A stretch of 60,286 nt of DNA from Stenotrophomonas maltophilia (lineage in GTDB: Bacteria; Pseudomonadota; Gammaproteobacteria; Xanthomonadales; Xanthomonadaceae): positions 62,829 through 123,114 of the forward strand of contig NZ_RAUX01000030.1 of assembly GCF_013464485.1 (NCBI RefSeq), in the 5' to 3' direction. Of this stretch, positions 51,992 through 60,286 are shown one piece after another (position 1 is the stretch's first letter; each line of letters opens with the position of its first letter). The notes beneath the pieces are model-generated. The model saw only the letters and a list, made by a program, of their open reading frames with translations, was not told where the DNA came from and made no database searches. A program made the position numbers and the translations under genes.

Positions 51992-54017
51992 TGTCGTCCT
52001 CTTTGTACCGCGTGACGCACGATTTGCCAGCGAAAATTTGGCTGAGTTCATACGGCTTGCACGTGAAGATCTAACCGCATTCGGTGGGCGAGACGGTTGG
52101 GAAGAGCACAAGTGGAGGCTTGGAAAGACATCAGTTGTATTTGCCACGAAGACGAAGGAATTAACGAGCCATCGTTTCACCCCGATGGCAGAGCCGTTCA
52201 TCCAATTCGCCAAGGCATACGTTCGTTATACGTACAGTCACAAGCCCGTTAAGAACATTGACTATCCGCTTCGAGCATTGCGTTGCATTGAAGCGGCTCT
52301 TCTTGAGTCCCGCGGAGGTGCCGACGTCAGCGGCCTGAACGGGGCTGTGATGGATGTGGCGGCTGCCAAGTGTCGGGAGTTCTACAAGAGCGACGACGAG
52401 AGATGCCAGACGGGGCGTCAGATGGCTCGCATTGTCGAATTCCTTCGGGAGAAAAAGATTGTCCCTTCCTTGCAGCAGTGGAAGTCGCCGTTCCCGAAGC
52501 CGAAGATACTGACCGAAGACATCGGAGGCGCGGGGAAAGCACACCGTGCAGCGAAGCTGCCGTCCAACGAGGCAATGTTCGCTTTGGCTGAAATGTTTGC
52601 AGCCGCCGATGATGTCGAGACTCAATATTTTTCCTCTATCGCCACGCTTTTGATGGTTGCACCGTCGCGAATTTCTGAGGTGCTCGCGCTTCCAGTTGAC
52701 TGCATTCAGTGGGATACCGACGAATATGGAGCGCCGCAAATGTGCCTGCGATGGCGGGCAGCGAAGGGCAAGGGAGCCACGAAGAAGTGGGTGCCTTCGG
52801 TGATGCAGGATGTTGTCATCGAAGCCGTGCGTCGGCTGACCCAAATCGGCGCTCCCGCTCGTGCGGCTGCCCGCTTCGCTCATGATCACCCTGGAAGATT
52901 TATGGATCATCCGGGCTGTGTGGTGACGGTGGGCGATGCCGCCGATCGTCTGCTGATGCCGAATGAAGTGGCAGCTGCTCTAGGGCTTCGGGTTCACAGA
53001 AAAACGTACCGTACTGACGGCACGCCCACTTGGTCGCAGGTGGTTGGGGACAAGCGGTTGAAAAAGCTCCTTGATCGGGGTGACATCTCCTACAAGGATC
53101 TGGCCGCCTACGTTTTTGAAGGGTGCGCCGGGCCGGATTGGCCATTCATTGATGACAGCAGGACAGTGAAGATCTGGGATGCCCTCTGCCTGCACCGCGT
53201 GAACGAGTTCCATCGCGAACATGAAGTCAAGCGGTTCTCATGGGCAATCGCCACATCAACGATGGTGAATGATCGCCTGGGCGGGAGTTCGGATCTCTCG
53301 CTCTTCGAGAAGAAGGGCTATCGGAACTCAGATGGAAGTCCAATCAAGCTCACGACTCATCAGCCCCGTCATTGGCTCAATACCCTGAGTCAGCGGGGCG
53401 GTATGGACGAGATGACGTTGGCTCAGTGGTCGGGCCGCGCCCGTGTTGCCGACAACGCGCACTACGATCATCGTTCGCCAGAGGAGCGCATGAGAGAGGT
53501 GCGAGACATCCTCAAGGTGGAACATAAGTCGCTACTTGAACGATTCCAGAGCCGTCAACCGGTCACTTATCAAGAGCTTGGGGTAGATCGCCTGGGGACC
53601 GCCAAAGCTACGCTCTACGGGATGTGCGTTCACGATTACGCGATGAGTCCCTGCCAAAAACAGCGTGAATGCATGACTTGCAAGGAGCATGTATGCATCA
53701 AGGGGGATCACGTGACATTGGATCGAATCCTGCTTCTGGAGGCGCAAACCAAAGCGCTTCTTGATCGGGCCCTCGAGGCTCGCGAAGCTGGGGACTTCGG
53801 CGCAGACCGATGGGTGGACAACCATAAATGGAAGTTGGCACATGTGCAGGCGATGCGCATGACGTTGGAGCATGATGGCGTGCCCGATGGCACTGTCTTG
53901 CGCATTCCAGATGGTCACGATCCTTCGCCAGTGCGGCGAGCGCTGATTGAACTAGGCGTAGTCCTGCCCGATGCTCTGGCTCTGCATCCTCGCGTAATTC
54001 CCTTGGCACTCGCATAA
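51984..54017 (+). CDS. Large tyrosine recombinase 3 of second trio
   Basis: 677 residues from ATG 51984 with GAGGTGG upstream. Arg in MVAPSRISEVLALPVD, HQPRHWLNTLSQRGGM (HxxR), then QWSGRARVADNAHYDHRSPEERM with the probable nucleophile Tyr. It ends with YGMCVHDYAMSPC...CMTCKEHVC, matching the zinc-like site of the first trio's third protein. Candidate GmtZ- or Tn554 TnpB-type recombinase. Confidence 0.82.
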   Translation: MADVVLFVPRDARFASENLAEFIRLAREDLTAFGGRDGWEEHKWRLGKTSVVFATKTKELTSHRFTPMAEPFIQFAKAYVRYTYSHKPVKNIDYPLRALRCIEAALLESRGGADVSGLNGAVMDVAAAKCREFYKSDDERCQTGRQMARIVEFLREKKIVPSLQQWKSPFPKPKILTEDIGGAGKAHRAAKLPSNEAMFALAEMFAAADDVETQYFSSIATLLMVAPSRISEVLALPVDCIQWDTDEYGAPQMCLRWRAAKGKGATKKWVPSVMQDVVIEAVRRLTQIGAPARAAARFAHDHPGRFMDHPGCVVTVGDAADRLLMPNEVAAALGLRVHRKTYRTDGTPTWSQVVGDKRLKKLLDRGDISYKDLAAYVFEGCAGPDWPFIDDSRTVKIWDALCLHRVNEFHREHEVKRFSWAIATSTMVNDRLGGSSDLSLFEKKGYRNSDGSPIKLTTHQPRHWLNTLSQRGGMDEMTLAQWSGRARVADNAHYDHRSPEERMREVRDILKVEHKSLLERFQSRQPVTYQELGVDRLGTAKATLYGMCVHDYAMSPCQKQRECMTCKEHVCIKGDHVTLDRILLLEAQTKALLDRALEAREAGDFGADRWVDNHKWKLAHVQAMRMTLEHDGVPDGTVLRIPDGHDPSPVRRALIELGVVLPDALALHPRVIPLALA

Positions 54018-54021
54018 AGCC

Positions 54022-54456
54022 ATGCCGAAGAAGATTGTCACGAAATCGACCCTACCCAAGATCCTGCGGGTATTGGATCAATGGGAAGGCAAGTTGACCT
54101 GGGATGCTTACTGCGATCGAGTTGCCCAAGCGCTTGGCATCGATTCCGTGAGCCGCCATGCGTTGCTCAATTATCCTGCAATCAAGGAACACTACCGGCG
54201 TCGGCAGCAGGAGCTGAGAGAGGTTAGGGATCAACGGCCAAGAGACTTCACGATGGAAGTTGCAAATCGGCGGATCGCGGATCTTGAGGCGCAGGTGAGC
54301 CGGCTTGAAGCCACCAACACGTTGCTGCTTGATCAATTTCGGCGGTGGCAATACAACGCGTACGCCAACAACGTGCGGATGGATAGCTTGAATTTGGATA
54401 AACCACTGCCTGCGGTTGATCGGTCAGGACATGGGGCGAAAGGGAAGAGTAGGTAG
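54022..54456 (+). CDS. Small HTH/coiled-coil accessory protein of second trio
   Basis: 144 residues, 4 bp after recombinase 3. The N terminus is HTH-like (LTWDAYCDRVAQALGIDSVSRHALLNYPAIKEHY). A clear coiled coil follows at about 80-105 (ANRRIADLEAQVSRLEATN), then a basic tail. It is the same size and order as the small protein of the first trio, but little sequence is shared. TnpC/GmtX-like by position only. Confidence 0.68.
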   Translation: MPKKIVTKSTLPKILRVLDQWEGKLTWDAYCDRVAQALGIDSVSRHALLNYPAIKEHYRRRQQELREVRDQRPRDFTMEVANRRIADLEAQVSRLEATNTLLLDQFRRWQYNAYANNVRMDSLNLDKPLPAVDRSGHGAKGKSR

Positions 54457-54726
54457 ATTTTCGAATTGCATCGAGCATCGGCAAGCGGTCGAACAGTTGG
54501 CAGATCTTGATGCAGCAGGGAGCGAGGATGTCTCACTTGAGCGTTGTTGTCTCAGTTTTTGAGACTCACGTGGAGTAGCTTCGGGTCACTGGAGTGTGGG
54601 ATGCGATGGATGAACCTGATTCAAGCTTACTGGCCGGCTATCGCTGCAATGGCGTTCTCGTTGCTGGCCGTAGGAGTGATATCTACCTTGCGGCACAGTT
54701 CATTTGGTACGGAGTTGATGGCTAGT
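54457..54726. other. Gap up to the IS21 element
   Basis: Contains an inverted repeat GTCTCA/TGAGAC (about 54550) and one degenerate unit AGTTCATTTGGTAC near 54700 related to the repeats at 20817-20850. No gene and no third copy of the att core. Confidence 0.4.
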
Positions 54727-54800
54727 TGTTGGCGCGCACTTAAAACTGACCCAGGCTGCGCGTTGAACTTTGACCCACCCGGTGTACGGGGCTGAGGGTA

Positions 54801-55592
54801 TCAGTTGGTGGTCTGGGTGGTGGCCTCCTTTGCCCTGATTCTGGCTTTGGTCTTGTTGGCGGCGGTGCTGTTGCGCAGCCGCCAGGAGTCGTTGCCGGTC
54901 TCCAGGATGTGGCAGTGGTGGGTGATGCGATCCAGCAGCGCGGTGGTCATCTTGGCGTCGCCGAACACCTGACCCCATTCGGAGAAGGCCAAGTTGGTGG
55001 TGATGGCGAGGCTGGTGCGCTCGTAGAGCTTGCTGATCAGGTGGAACAGCAGCGCGCCGCCTGAGGGGGTGAACGGCAGGTAGCCCAGTTCATCGAGGAT
55101 GACCAGGTCGGCATAGGTCAGGCGCAGGGCGATCTGCCCGGCCTTGCCCTGGGCCTGTTCCTTCTCCAGCGCATTGACCAGTTCGATGGTGGAGAAGAAG
55201 CGCACGCGCAGGCGATGCTGGCGCACGGCCTGGATGCCGATGGCGGTGGCCAGGTGGGTCTTGCCGGTGCCCGGTCCACCGACAAGGACGACGTTCTCGG
55301 GGGTGTGGATGAAGTCACCCTGGTGGAGTCGTTCGACCAGTGCGCGATCAACGGGACTGGCCGCGAAGTCGAACCCGAGCAGGTCACGATGGACGGGGAA
55401 ACGTGCGGCCTTCATCTGGTTGGCCTGGGCACGAACCTGCCGTTCGGCGGACTCGGCCTGCAGCAGTTCGGCCATCCAGTGTTCGGGCTCCATGGTGTGC
55501 AGGCGCATCTTGGCCAGCAGTTCGGGCCACTGGCTGGCCATGCCGTGCAGCTTGAGCTGCTGCATGCGCAGCGGCAGGTCAGGCGTCGACAT
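54801..55592 (-). CDS. istB: IstB-type ATP-binding transposition helper
   Basis: 263 residues, DnaC/DnaA-like AAA+: Walker [10 protein letters not shown] (about 104), Walker [13 protein letters not shown], sensor [10 protein letters not shown]. It stimulates IstA by choosing target DNA. It overlaps istA by 14 bp. Apparently intact. Confidence 0.95.
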   Translation of the reverse strand: MSTPDLPLRMQQLKLHGMASQWPELLAKMRLHTMEPEHWMAELLQAESAERQVRAQANQMKAARFPVHRDLLGFDFAASPVDRALVERLHQGDFIHTPENVVLVGGPGTGKTHLATAIGIQAVRQHRLRVRFFSTIELVNALEKEQAQGKAGQIALRLTYADLVILDELGYLPFTPSGGALLFHLISKLYERTSLAITTNLAFSEWGQVFGDAKMTTALLDRITHHCHILETGNDSWRLRNSTAANKTKARIRAKEATTQTTN

Positions 55593-57087
55593 GATCTGCC
55601 TCCCGCAGGGCGTCGTAGCGGGCCGGATCGGACACCGGCGGATGACGCAGCGTCACTCGCGAGGCGACCGTCTCGATCGTGCGGTCCGGATGCTGCAATC
55701 GCCCCAGCACGTTGAGCACGTGGTCGGCGCGCACCAGGCCGGACTCGAGTGCCAGTTCCACCGCCACCAGTACCGCTTCGAGCCCGTGCACGGGTACGGC
55801 GGCCAGCACCTGGGCCATGGCGCGGTCGCCGTGAGGCTGGCGCAGCAACACCTGCTGCAGCTTGCGCAGCGGATCGGGCATGGACAGGAACGGCGCGCCG
55901 TCACGCAGTGCCCCCGGCTTGCGCTGGACCAGGGCGATGTAGTGCTGCCAGTCGTAGTGGACCCGATCACGCTCGAAGCTGCGCCGGTGGCGGGCGACCT
56001 CGGCCTCGCCGACCACCACGGCCAGTTCGAAGGGATACACGCGCAGGCTGGCGACGGCGTGGGCGTGTTCGCACGGCACGCTGTAGCGGTTGCGCTGGAA
56101 GCTGACCAGCGCGGTCGAACTGACCCGCACCGGCCGCTCGATGTAGCCGTCGAAGGGCGCGGGCATCGGCATCAGGTGGGGCTGTTCGTCCTCCAGAGCT
56201 TCGGCCACGGTGATGTCGGAGGCATCCGGATGCGCCTGCATCGGCCAAGCGGCGCGGCACTCGCTGGCGAGCCAGGCGTTGAGGGTGTCCAGATCTGGCC
56301 AGTGGCGGGCCCCGGCCTCGATCCAGATCTGTCGGCGCCGGTCCTGCACGTTCTTCTCGACCCGCCCCTTCTCCCAACCCGCGGCGCGGTTGCAGAACTC
56401 CGCGGCGAACAGGTAGTGGCTGGTCATGGCGTGGAAGCGGGCGTTGACCCGCCGTTCCCGGTGCTGGCCGATCCCGTCCACCGCCGTCTTCATGTTGTCG
56501 TAGATGCCGCGGCGCGGCACGCCACCGAAGGCGGTAAACGCCTGGGTATGAGCATCGAACAGCATCTCGTGGCTCTGGGTGGGATAGGCCACCAACCAGA
56601 AGGCGCGGCTGCAGGCCAGCTTCACGTGGGCGAGATCCAGCGGCATCTTGGCGTGGCTGCCGACGAAGGCGTACTCGCGGCTCCAGTCGAACTGGAAGGC
56701 TTCACCCGGAGGAAAGTGCAGCGGCACGAAGGCCGGGCGGCGGCTGGCGCCGCCGGCCGCCTTCCACTGGCGGATGAAGGCCGTCACCCGGGTGTAGGTG
56801 CCCGGATAGCCGATCGCCTGCAACTGCGAGAACAGCACCTTGGCGGTGCGTTGTTCCCGCCGGGGACGATGGCTGTCGGCACGCAGCCACGTCTCCAACT
56901 GGGACCGGTAGGGATCGAGCCGGGAGGGCGAGGCTCGCCTGGGATAGACCGGCTCGGACTGGCCGCTGCGCAGCCATCGCCGGATGGTATTGCGGGATAG
57001 GCCCGTGCGCTTGGCGATCTCGCGCAGCGGCAGGCCATCGCGGAAATGCATCCGCCGGATCTTGGCCAACATGACCATGGTGATCAC
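55579..57087 (-). CDS. istA: IstA transposase of IS21 family
   Basis: 502 residues. N-terminal helix-turn-helix [22 protein letters not shown], then a DDE integrase-like core ([10 protein letters not shown] with first Asp, YDNMKTAV with second Asp, and a Glu in [11 protein letters not shown]), and a basic C terminus. It carries out cut-and-paste transposition with IstB. Length is normal for the family, so it may be active. Confidence 0.95.
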   Translation of the reverse strand: MITMVMLAKIRRMHFRDGLPLREIAKRTGLSRNTIRRWLRSGQSEPVYPRRASPSRLDPYRSQLETWLRADSHRPRREQRTAKVLFSQLQAIGYPGTYTRVTAFIRQWKAAGGASRRPAFVPLHFPPGEAFQFDWSREYAFVGSHAKMPLDLAHVKLACSRAFWLVAYPTQSHEMLFDAHTQAFTAFGGVPRRGIYDNMKTAVDGIGQHRERRVNARFHAMTSHYLFAAEFCNRAAGWEKGRVEKNVQDRRRQIWIEAGARHWPDLDTLNAWLASECRAAWPMQAHPDASDITVAEALEDEQPHLMPMPAPFDGYIERPVRVSSTALVSFQRNRYSVPCEHAHAVASLRVYPFELAVVVGEAEVARHRRSFERDRVHYDWQHYIALVQRKPGALRDGAPFLSMPDPLRKLQQVLLRQPHGDRAMAQVLAAVPVHGLEAVLVAVELALESGLVRADHVLNVLGRLQHPDRTIETVASRVTLRHPPVSDPARYDALREADHVDA

Positions 57088-57194
57088 TCCTGAAATCCCC
57101 CGAGCAAAAGATGCTCAGGATGTGGGCTTCAGGTGGGTCAGTTTTACCCGCGCATCACCGCCGAAAGTGGGTCAGTTCTGGATGCGCGCCAACA

Positions 57195-57859
57195 CCAAGA
57201 CGGGCCGATCGGCTCTGGCACTGTCGCGGGAGCTGGGGATCGGCTACGACGCGGCCTGGCTGCTCAAGCACAAGCTGATGCAGGCCATGGTCGAGCGTGA
57301 AGGCAGGCGCCAGTTGGCCGGCTGGGTCCAACTGGACGATGCCTATTTCGGCGGCGAGCGCCGGGGTGGGCCACGTGGCCGCGGTGCCGACGGGAAGCAG
57401 GCGTTCGTGGCCGCCGTGCAGTGCTCCGAGGAGGGCCATCCGGAAGTGATGCGGCTGGATGTCGTCAAGGGATTCAGCGCCGATGAGATCGGCGCCTGGG
57501 CCACGCGCCACCTGGCCCCCGATACCGTCGTCGTATCCGATGCCCTGGCAGGGTTCAATGCGGTGGGCGAGGTGGCCGGCACCAGCCATCGCCGGCTGCG
57601 GACGGGCAGCGGTGGGCACAAGTGCGACCATCCGGCACTGCGCTGGGTCAACGTCATGCTGGGCAACGTGAAGACCGCTCTGCGCGGCACCTACCATGGA
57701 CCCCGGCGCAAGTACGCCCAACGCTACCTGGGCGAGTTCTGCTATCGGTTCAACCGACGGTTCGAACTGCATCGGCTGGTTGCACGATTGACCTACGTGC
57801 TGCTCCGTACGCCGCCGCTGCCCTATCGGATGGCAACCGTGGATGCGATAGCCGGGTAA
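57195..57859 (+). pseudogene. IS1595-family transposase, 5'-truncated
   Basis: About 220 residues of an ISXO2-like DDE transposase: YDAAWLLKHKLMQAMVERE, the first Asp in WVQLDDAYFGGERRG, DALAGF with the second, and the late HxxKxALRGTYHG, down to a normal stop. The N-terminal zinc-binding third is missing, replaced by the right end of the IS21 element. Not able to act alone. Confidence 0.88.
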
Positions 57860-57908
57860 TCAGGAACAAAAAAGCCACGTTGAATCCAGACTCCAAGGCA
57901 TTGCCGCA

Positions 57909-59732
57909 TCATAGCGGCAGCAGAACCGGCACGAGAAGGACCGTCACCACCAGGGCGATCATCGCCAGCGGCACGCCGATCTTCACGAAATCGACGAAGC
58001 GATAGTTTCCCGGCCCCACGACCAGCATGTTCACCGGCGATGAAACGGGAGTCATGAAGGCCGTCGACGCGGCAAGCGCCACGGTCATGGCGAAGGGATA
58101 GGGCGAAGCCTCCAGCCCCGCCGCAAGGGCAAGCGCGACCGGCGCCATCAGCACGGCGGTCGCGGTGTTGGAGATGAACATGCCCAGAAGGGCGGTGACG
58201 AAGAACAGAACAGCCAACACGGCACGCGGAGAACCGGACCCTACCGTCGATAACAGCCAATCGGCCGCCAGATCGATCCCGCCCACTTCCTGCAGCGCAA
58301 TCGAGAAGGGCAGCATGCCGACGATCAGAACCAGCGTCTGCCAATGGATCGAACGGTAGGCGCCGTTCATGCCGACGCAGCCGGCAAGGCCGAAAAGCAG
58401 GCAGCCGATCAGCGCCGCCAGAACATTGGGCACGATGCCGCTGGCCATCATGAAGACCGTCAGGAGCAGGATCGCCACCGCAAATGGCGCGCGCGACCGG
58501 ACGGGCGCTACATCGTCGCTCTCGACAGGCAGGTTCAGCAGGATCAGCCGGTCCGGCGAGCGCGGCAGACGCTCTATCGCGCGCCAGGGGCCGATGACAA
58601 GGAGTATATCCCCGGCGCGGAACCTCACTTCCGTCACCGGCTCTTCCAGCGCCTTGCGTTCGCGCCTGACCCCGACGACCGTCACATCGTGAAGCGATCG
58701 GACATCGGCCTCCGCCACGGTTTTGCCCACCAGCCTCGAATCCGGAGAAAGCAGCACTTCGGCCATGCCGATCTCCTGACTGCGATCCCCGAAATAATTG
58801 GCGGCCAGTTCCATCGGGTGCAGCCTGAAGCTGCGAGCCACTTTCCCGATATCGAGATCGCGCCCGCACGCATCGATCATCAATATGTCCCCGGCCTCCA
58901 GCTGGCTGTGGGCGTGCGGGCGCAGAAGCTGGCGGGAAAAGCGCCTCTCACGCTCGATGGCGATGATATTGATCCCGGCGCTGCCGCGCAGGTCGAGCGT
59001 GGCGAGCGGCCGTCCGATCAGGGAAGAATAGGGATCCACCGCAAAGCGGTATTCGCGGCCCTCCAGTCCGTATTTCTCTATGAAATCGCGAAGGGTGGGG
59101 CGTTCCGGCCCCTGCTCCGCTTCCGGCACGCCGGCGAGGAAACGGCGCGCGGCGAGCATATAGATGATGGCCAGGACAAGCAGCGGAAGGCCGAAAGGCG
59201 TGAAGGCGAAGAAGCTGAATCCCTCATAGCCATGCCGCTCGAGCTCGGCATGGACCACGAGATTGGGCGCCGTGGCGACCAGTGTCATCATGCCGCTGAG
59301 CAATGCCGCGACCGACAGCGGCATCATCAGCCGGCTGGCGGGAATGCGGGCGTTGCGCGCGATCCGCAGGACTATGGGGATGAAAATGGCGACCACGCCG
59401 GTCGAGCTCATGAACGAGCCGATGCCCGCCACGACGATCATCAGCAGCACGATCAGCCGGGCCTCGCTGCGGCCGGCCTTGCTGACAAGCCAGTCCCCCA
59501 GCATCTGCGCCACGCCCGTCCGGACCAGCGCCTCGCCCACAACGAAAAGCGCGGCGATGAGGATGATGTTGGGATCCGCGAAGCCGGCGAATGCCTGCTC
59601 GACGGTGATGACCCCGGAAAGCGGCAGCGCCACGATCATCATCAACGCAACGGCATCCATTCGCGGACGGCCGATCGCGAACATGACAATGGCGGAAATC
59701 AGCAGGGCGAGGACAAGGGCCAGGTCGGACAT
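57909..59732 (-). CDS. SLC13-type permease with two TrkA-C domains
   Basis: 607 residues. Two blocks of about five membrane helices (residues about 1-190 and 410-607) flank two RCK/TrkA-C domains (about 215-300 and 305-390: FRAGDILLVIGPW). The permease motif SNTATAVLMAPVALALA is conserved, as is the front half SSTGVVAIFIPIVL. The family imports sulfate, dicarboxylates or similar anions. The base-usage style differs from Stenotrophomonas genes and looks sphingomonad-like, so it is probably a passenger between IS elements. Confidence 0.88.
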   Translation of the reverse strand: MSDLALVLALLISAIVMFAIGRPRMDAVALMMIVALPLSGVITVEQAFAGFADPNIILIAALFVVGEALVRTGVAQMLGDWLVSKAGRSEARLIVLLMIVVAGIGSFMSSTGVVAIFIPIVLRIARNARIPASRLMMPLSVAALLSGMMTLVATAPNLVVHAELERHGYEGFSFFAFTPFGLPLLVLAIIYMLAARRFLAGVPEAEQGPERPTLRDFIEKYGLEGREYRFAVDPYSSLIGRPLATLDLRGSAGINIIAIERERRFSRQLLRPHAHSQLEAGDILMIDACGRDLDIGKVARSFRLHPMELAANYFGDRSQEIGMAEVLLSPDSRLVGKTVAEADVRSLHDVTVVGVRRERKALEEPVTEVRFRAGDILLVIGPWRAIERLPRSPDRLILLNLPVESDDVAPVRSRAPFAVAILLLTVFMMASGIVPNVLAALIGCLLFGLAGCVGMNGAYRSIHWQTLVLIVGMLPFSIALQEVGGIDLAADWLLSTVGSGSPRAVLAVLFFVTALLGMFISNTATAVLMAPVALALAAGLEASPYPFAMTVALAASTAFMTPVSSPVNMLVVGPGNYRFVDFVKIGVPLAMIALVVTVLLVPVLLPL

Positions 59733-59818
59733 CGTCCCAGCCTAGTGCATTTTTTGCAGTCAGGGGAATCCGCGCGCCGCAAAGAGGTCCGGCGGCCGCC
59801 TGTTCGGGGGTGACTTGC

Positions 59819-60127
59819 CTACTCCGGTTTCCGGCTGGCGGGCTGCCGCAGGCGCAGGATATTATCCAATACGGAAGGATGCAGCGGCCGGGCGAACTGG
59901 CAGCCGACCACGAATTCATCCACCCACACGACCTTCGCCTGCTGGGGCTCCAGCTGCGGCAACCTTATCCAGCAGGTGTCCCCGATACGGAGCGCCTGGA
60001 TCGCGGCAATACGCACGCCATGCGTGGAAATGTCGAGGATCTGGACATTGGTGCGGACGTTCCCCTTGCGGAACTGCACAGTCGCATTCAGCGGCCGCCG
60101 CTCGGCAAGGCGAGAAATCTTGCCCAA
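59819..60127 (-). CDS. PilZ-domain protein, 5' end possibly cut
   Basis: 102 residues from a TTG codon. PilZ motifs: RRPLNATVQFRKGN at the front (only part of the RxxxR c-di-GMP site) and D-x-S-x-x-G (DISTHGVRI), then GCQFARPL. The upstream end abuts an IS91-like frame, so the natural N terminus may be lost. Sphingomonad-type proteins of this kind are short, so it may also be complete. Confidence 0.7.
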   Translation of the reverse strand: MGKISRLAERRPLNATVQFRKGNVRTNVQILDISTHGVRIAAIQALRIGDTCWIRLPQLEPQQAKVVWVDEFVVGCQFARPLHPSVLDNILRLRQPASRKPE

Positions 60128-60286
60128 CCTCCTGCTTCCAGACCTGCTGCAGGCGCATTGGCCGGACTTTCTCGCGCGCCGTGAGGTAGAAGACCGCCCG
60201 CTGCCCGAGTATGTGCGCGAGGAGTTCGAGACCTACCTGCGCTGCGGCGTGCTCGAGCACGGCTTCCTGCGCGTGGTCTGCGAGCA
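60120..60286 (+). CDS. IS91-family transposase, partial at window end
   Basis: An open frame runs off the right edge. It reads QAHWPDFLARREVEDRPLP followed by YVREEFETYLRCGVLEHGF, the N-terminal region of IS91-type (HUH) transposases just ahead of their zinc-binding cysteines. No start codon is visible, so its front is missing or the start is non-standard. Overlaps the PilZ gene end. Confidence 0.7.
   Translation, partial: MPNLLLPDLLQAHWPDFLARREVEDRPLPEYVREEFETYLRCGVLEHGFLRVVCE

Larger units (their letters stand above)
54727..57194 (-). mobile_element. IS21-family insertion sequence
   Basis: 2468 bp from TGTTGGCGCGCAC to its inverse TGCGCGCCAACA. Inside the ends are the multiple GTGGGTCAGTTTT-type repeats of IS21 elements, and the element carries istA and istB. 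No target-site duplication is seen, since the right flank is inside a transposase gene whose left part is missing; a deletion after insertion is likely. Confidence 0.92.

Noticed and set aside
54545-54570. GTCTCAG shared with the region after ssb as a third att site
   Set aside because: Only nine bases match, and at 54550 they belong to a local inverted repeat; the 14-bp core is absent.
55144-57000. Open frame of 618 codons on the plus strand
   Set aside because: Antisense to istA/istB; no recognisable protein.
58344-59813. Open frame of 489 codons on the plus strand
   Set aside because: Antisense to the SLC13 permease gene; typical high-GC shadow.

Overview
The window reads as a Stenotrophomonas maltophilia-group chromosome carrying a large stack of acquired DNA. 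The first 10 kb is ordinary host DNA: high GC, with two SMAG-type GTAG hairpin repeats typical of that species group. It encodes an SseB-like protein, an amidohydrolase, a GNAT acetyltransferase, an ABC ATPase with a permease/M1-peptidase fusion, a LacI regulator and ssb.

At the stop codon of ssb (about 9988) the character changes. A trio of overlapping tyrosine recombinase genes plus a small helix-turn-helix/coiled-coil gene (10116-15310) begins an island. A second trio of the same plan lies at 49105-54456. The 14-bp sequence at the ssb stop codon is repeated at 48958-48971 with one mismatch, at nearly the same distance ahead of the second trio (139 bp against 136 bp). I read these as attachment sites: island 1 would span about 9.99-48.96 kb, and a second island would follow in tandem.

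Cargo of island 1 in order: IS remnants and decayed metabolic genes (15.5-17.1 kb); an unrecognised PD-(D/E)XK-like protein; an orphan Xre/MbcA/ParS-type antitoxin; a dual-specificity phosphatase with a broken partner gene; decayed IS ends; a HipBA module with twin operators; a Gabija-like OLD nuclease plus UvrD-type helicase; a one-gene integron cassette between two attC-like sites; a SulP transporter; a full arsenic resistance locus; an H-NS-like protein; a porin, a BCCT transporter and a DUF2254 protein; a BigR-controlled sulfide-detoxification operon; and an operon of unknown protein, HAD phosphatase and dual-specificity phosphatase facing an XRE regulator.

The right edge is a patchwork. 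An IS21-family element has replaced the start of an IS1595 transposase gene. After it come an SLC13/TrkA-C permease and a PilZ protein that look alphaproteobacterial (sphingomonad-like), then the start of an IS91-type transposase that runs off the window.

Functionally the island combines metal and sulfide resistance, phage defence and toxin-antitoxin genes with its own recombinases. The least explained parts are the duplicated phosphatase module and the ssb-targeting recombinase quartets. No rRNA, tRNA or CRISPR array was seen.
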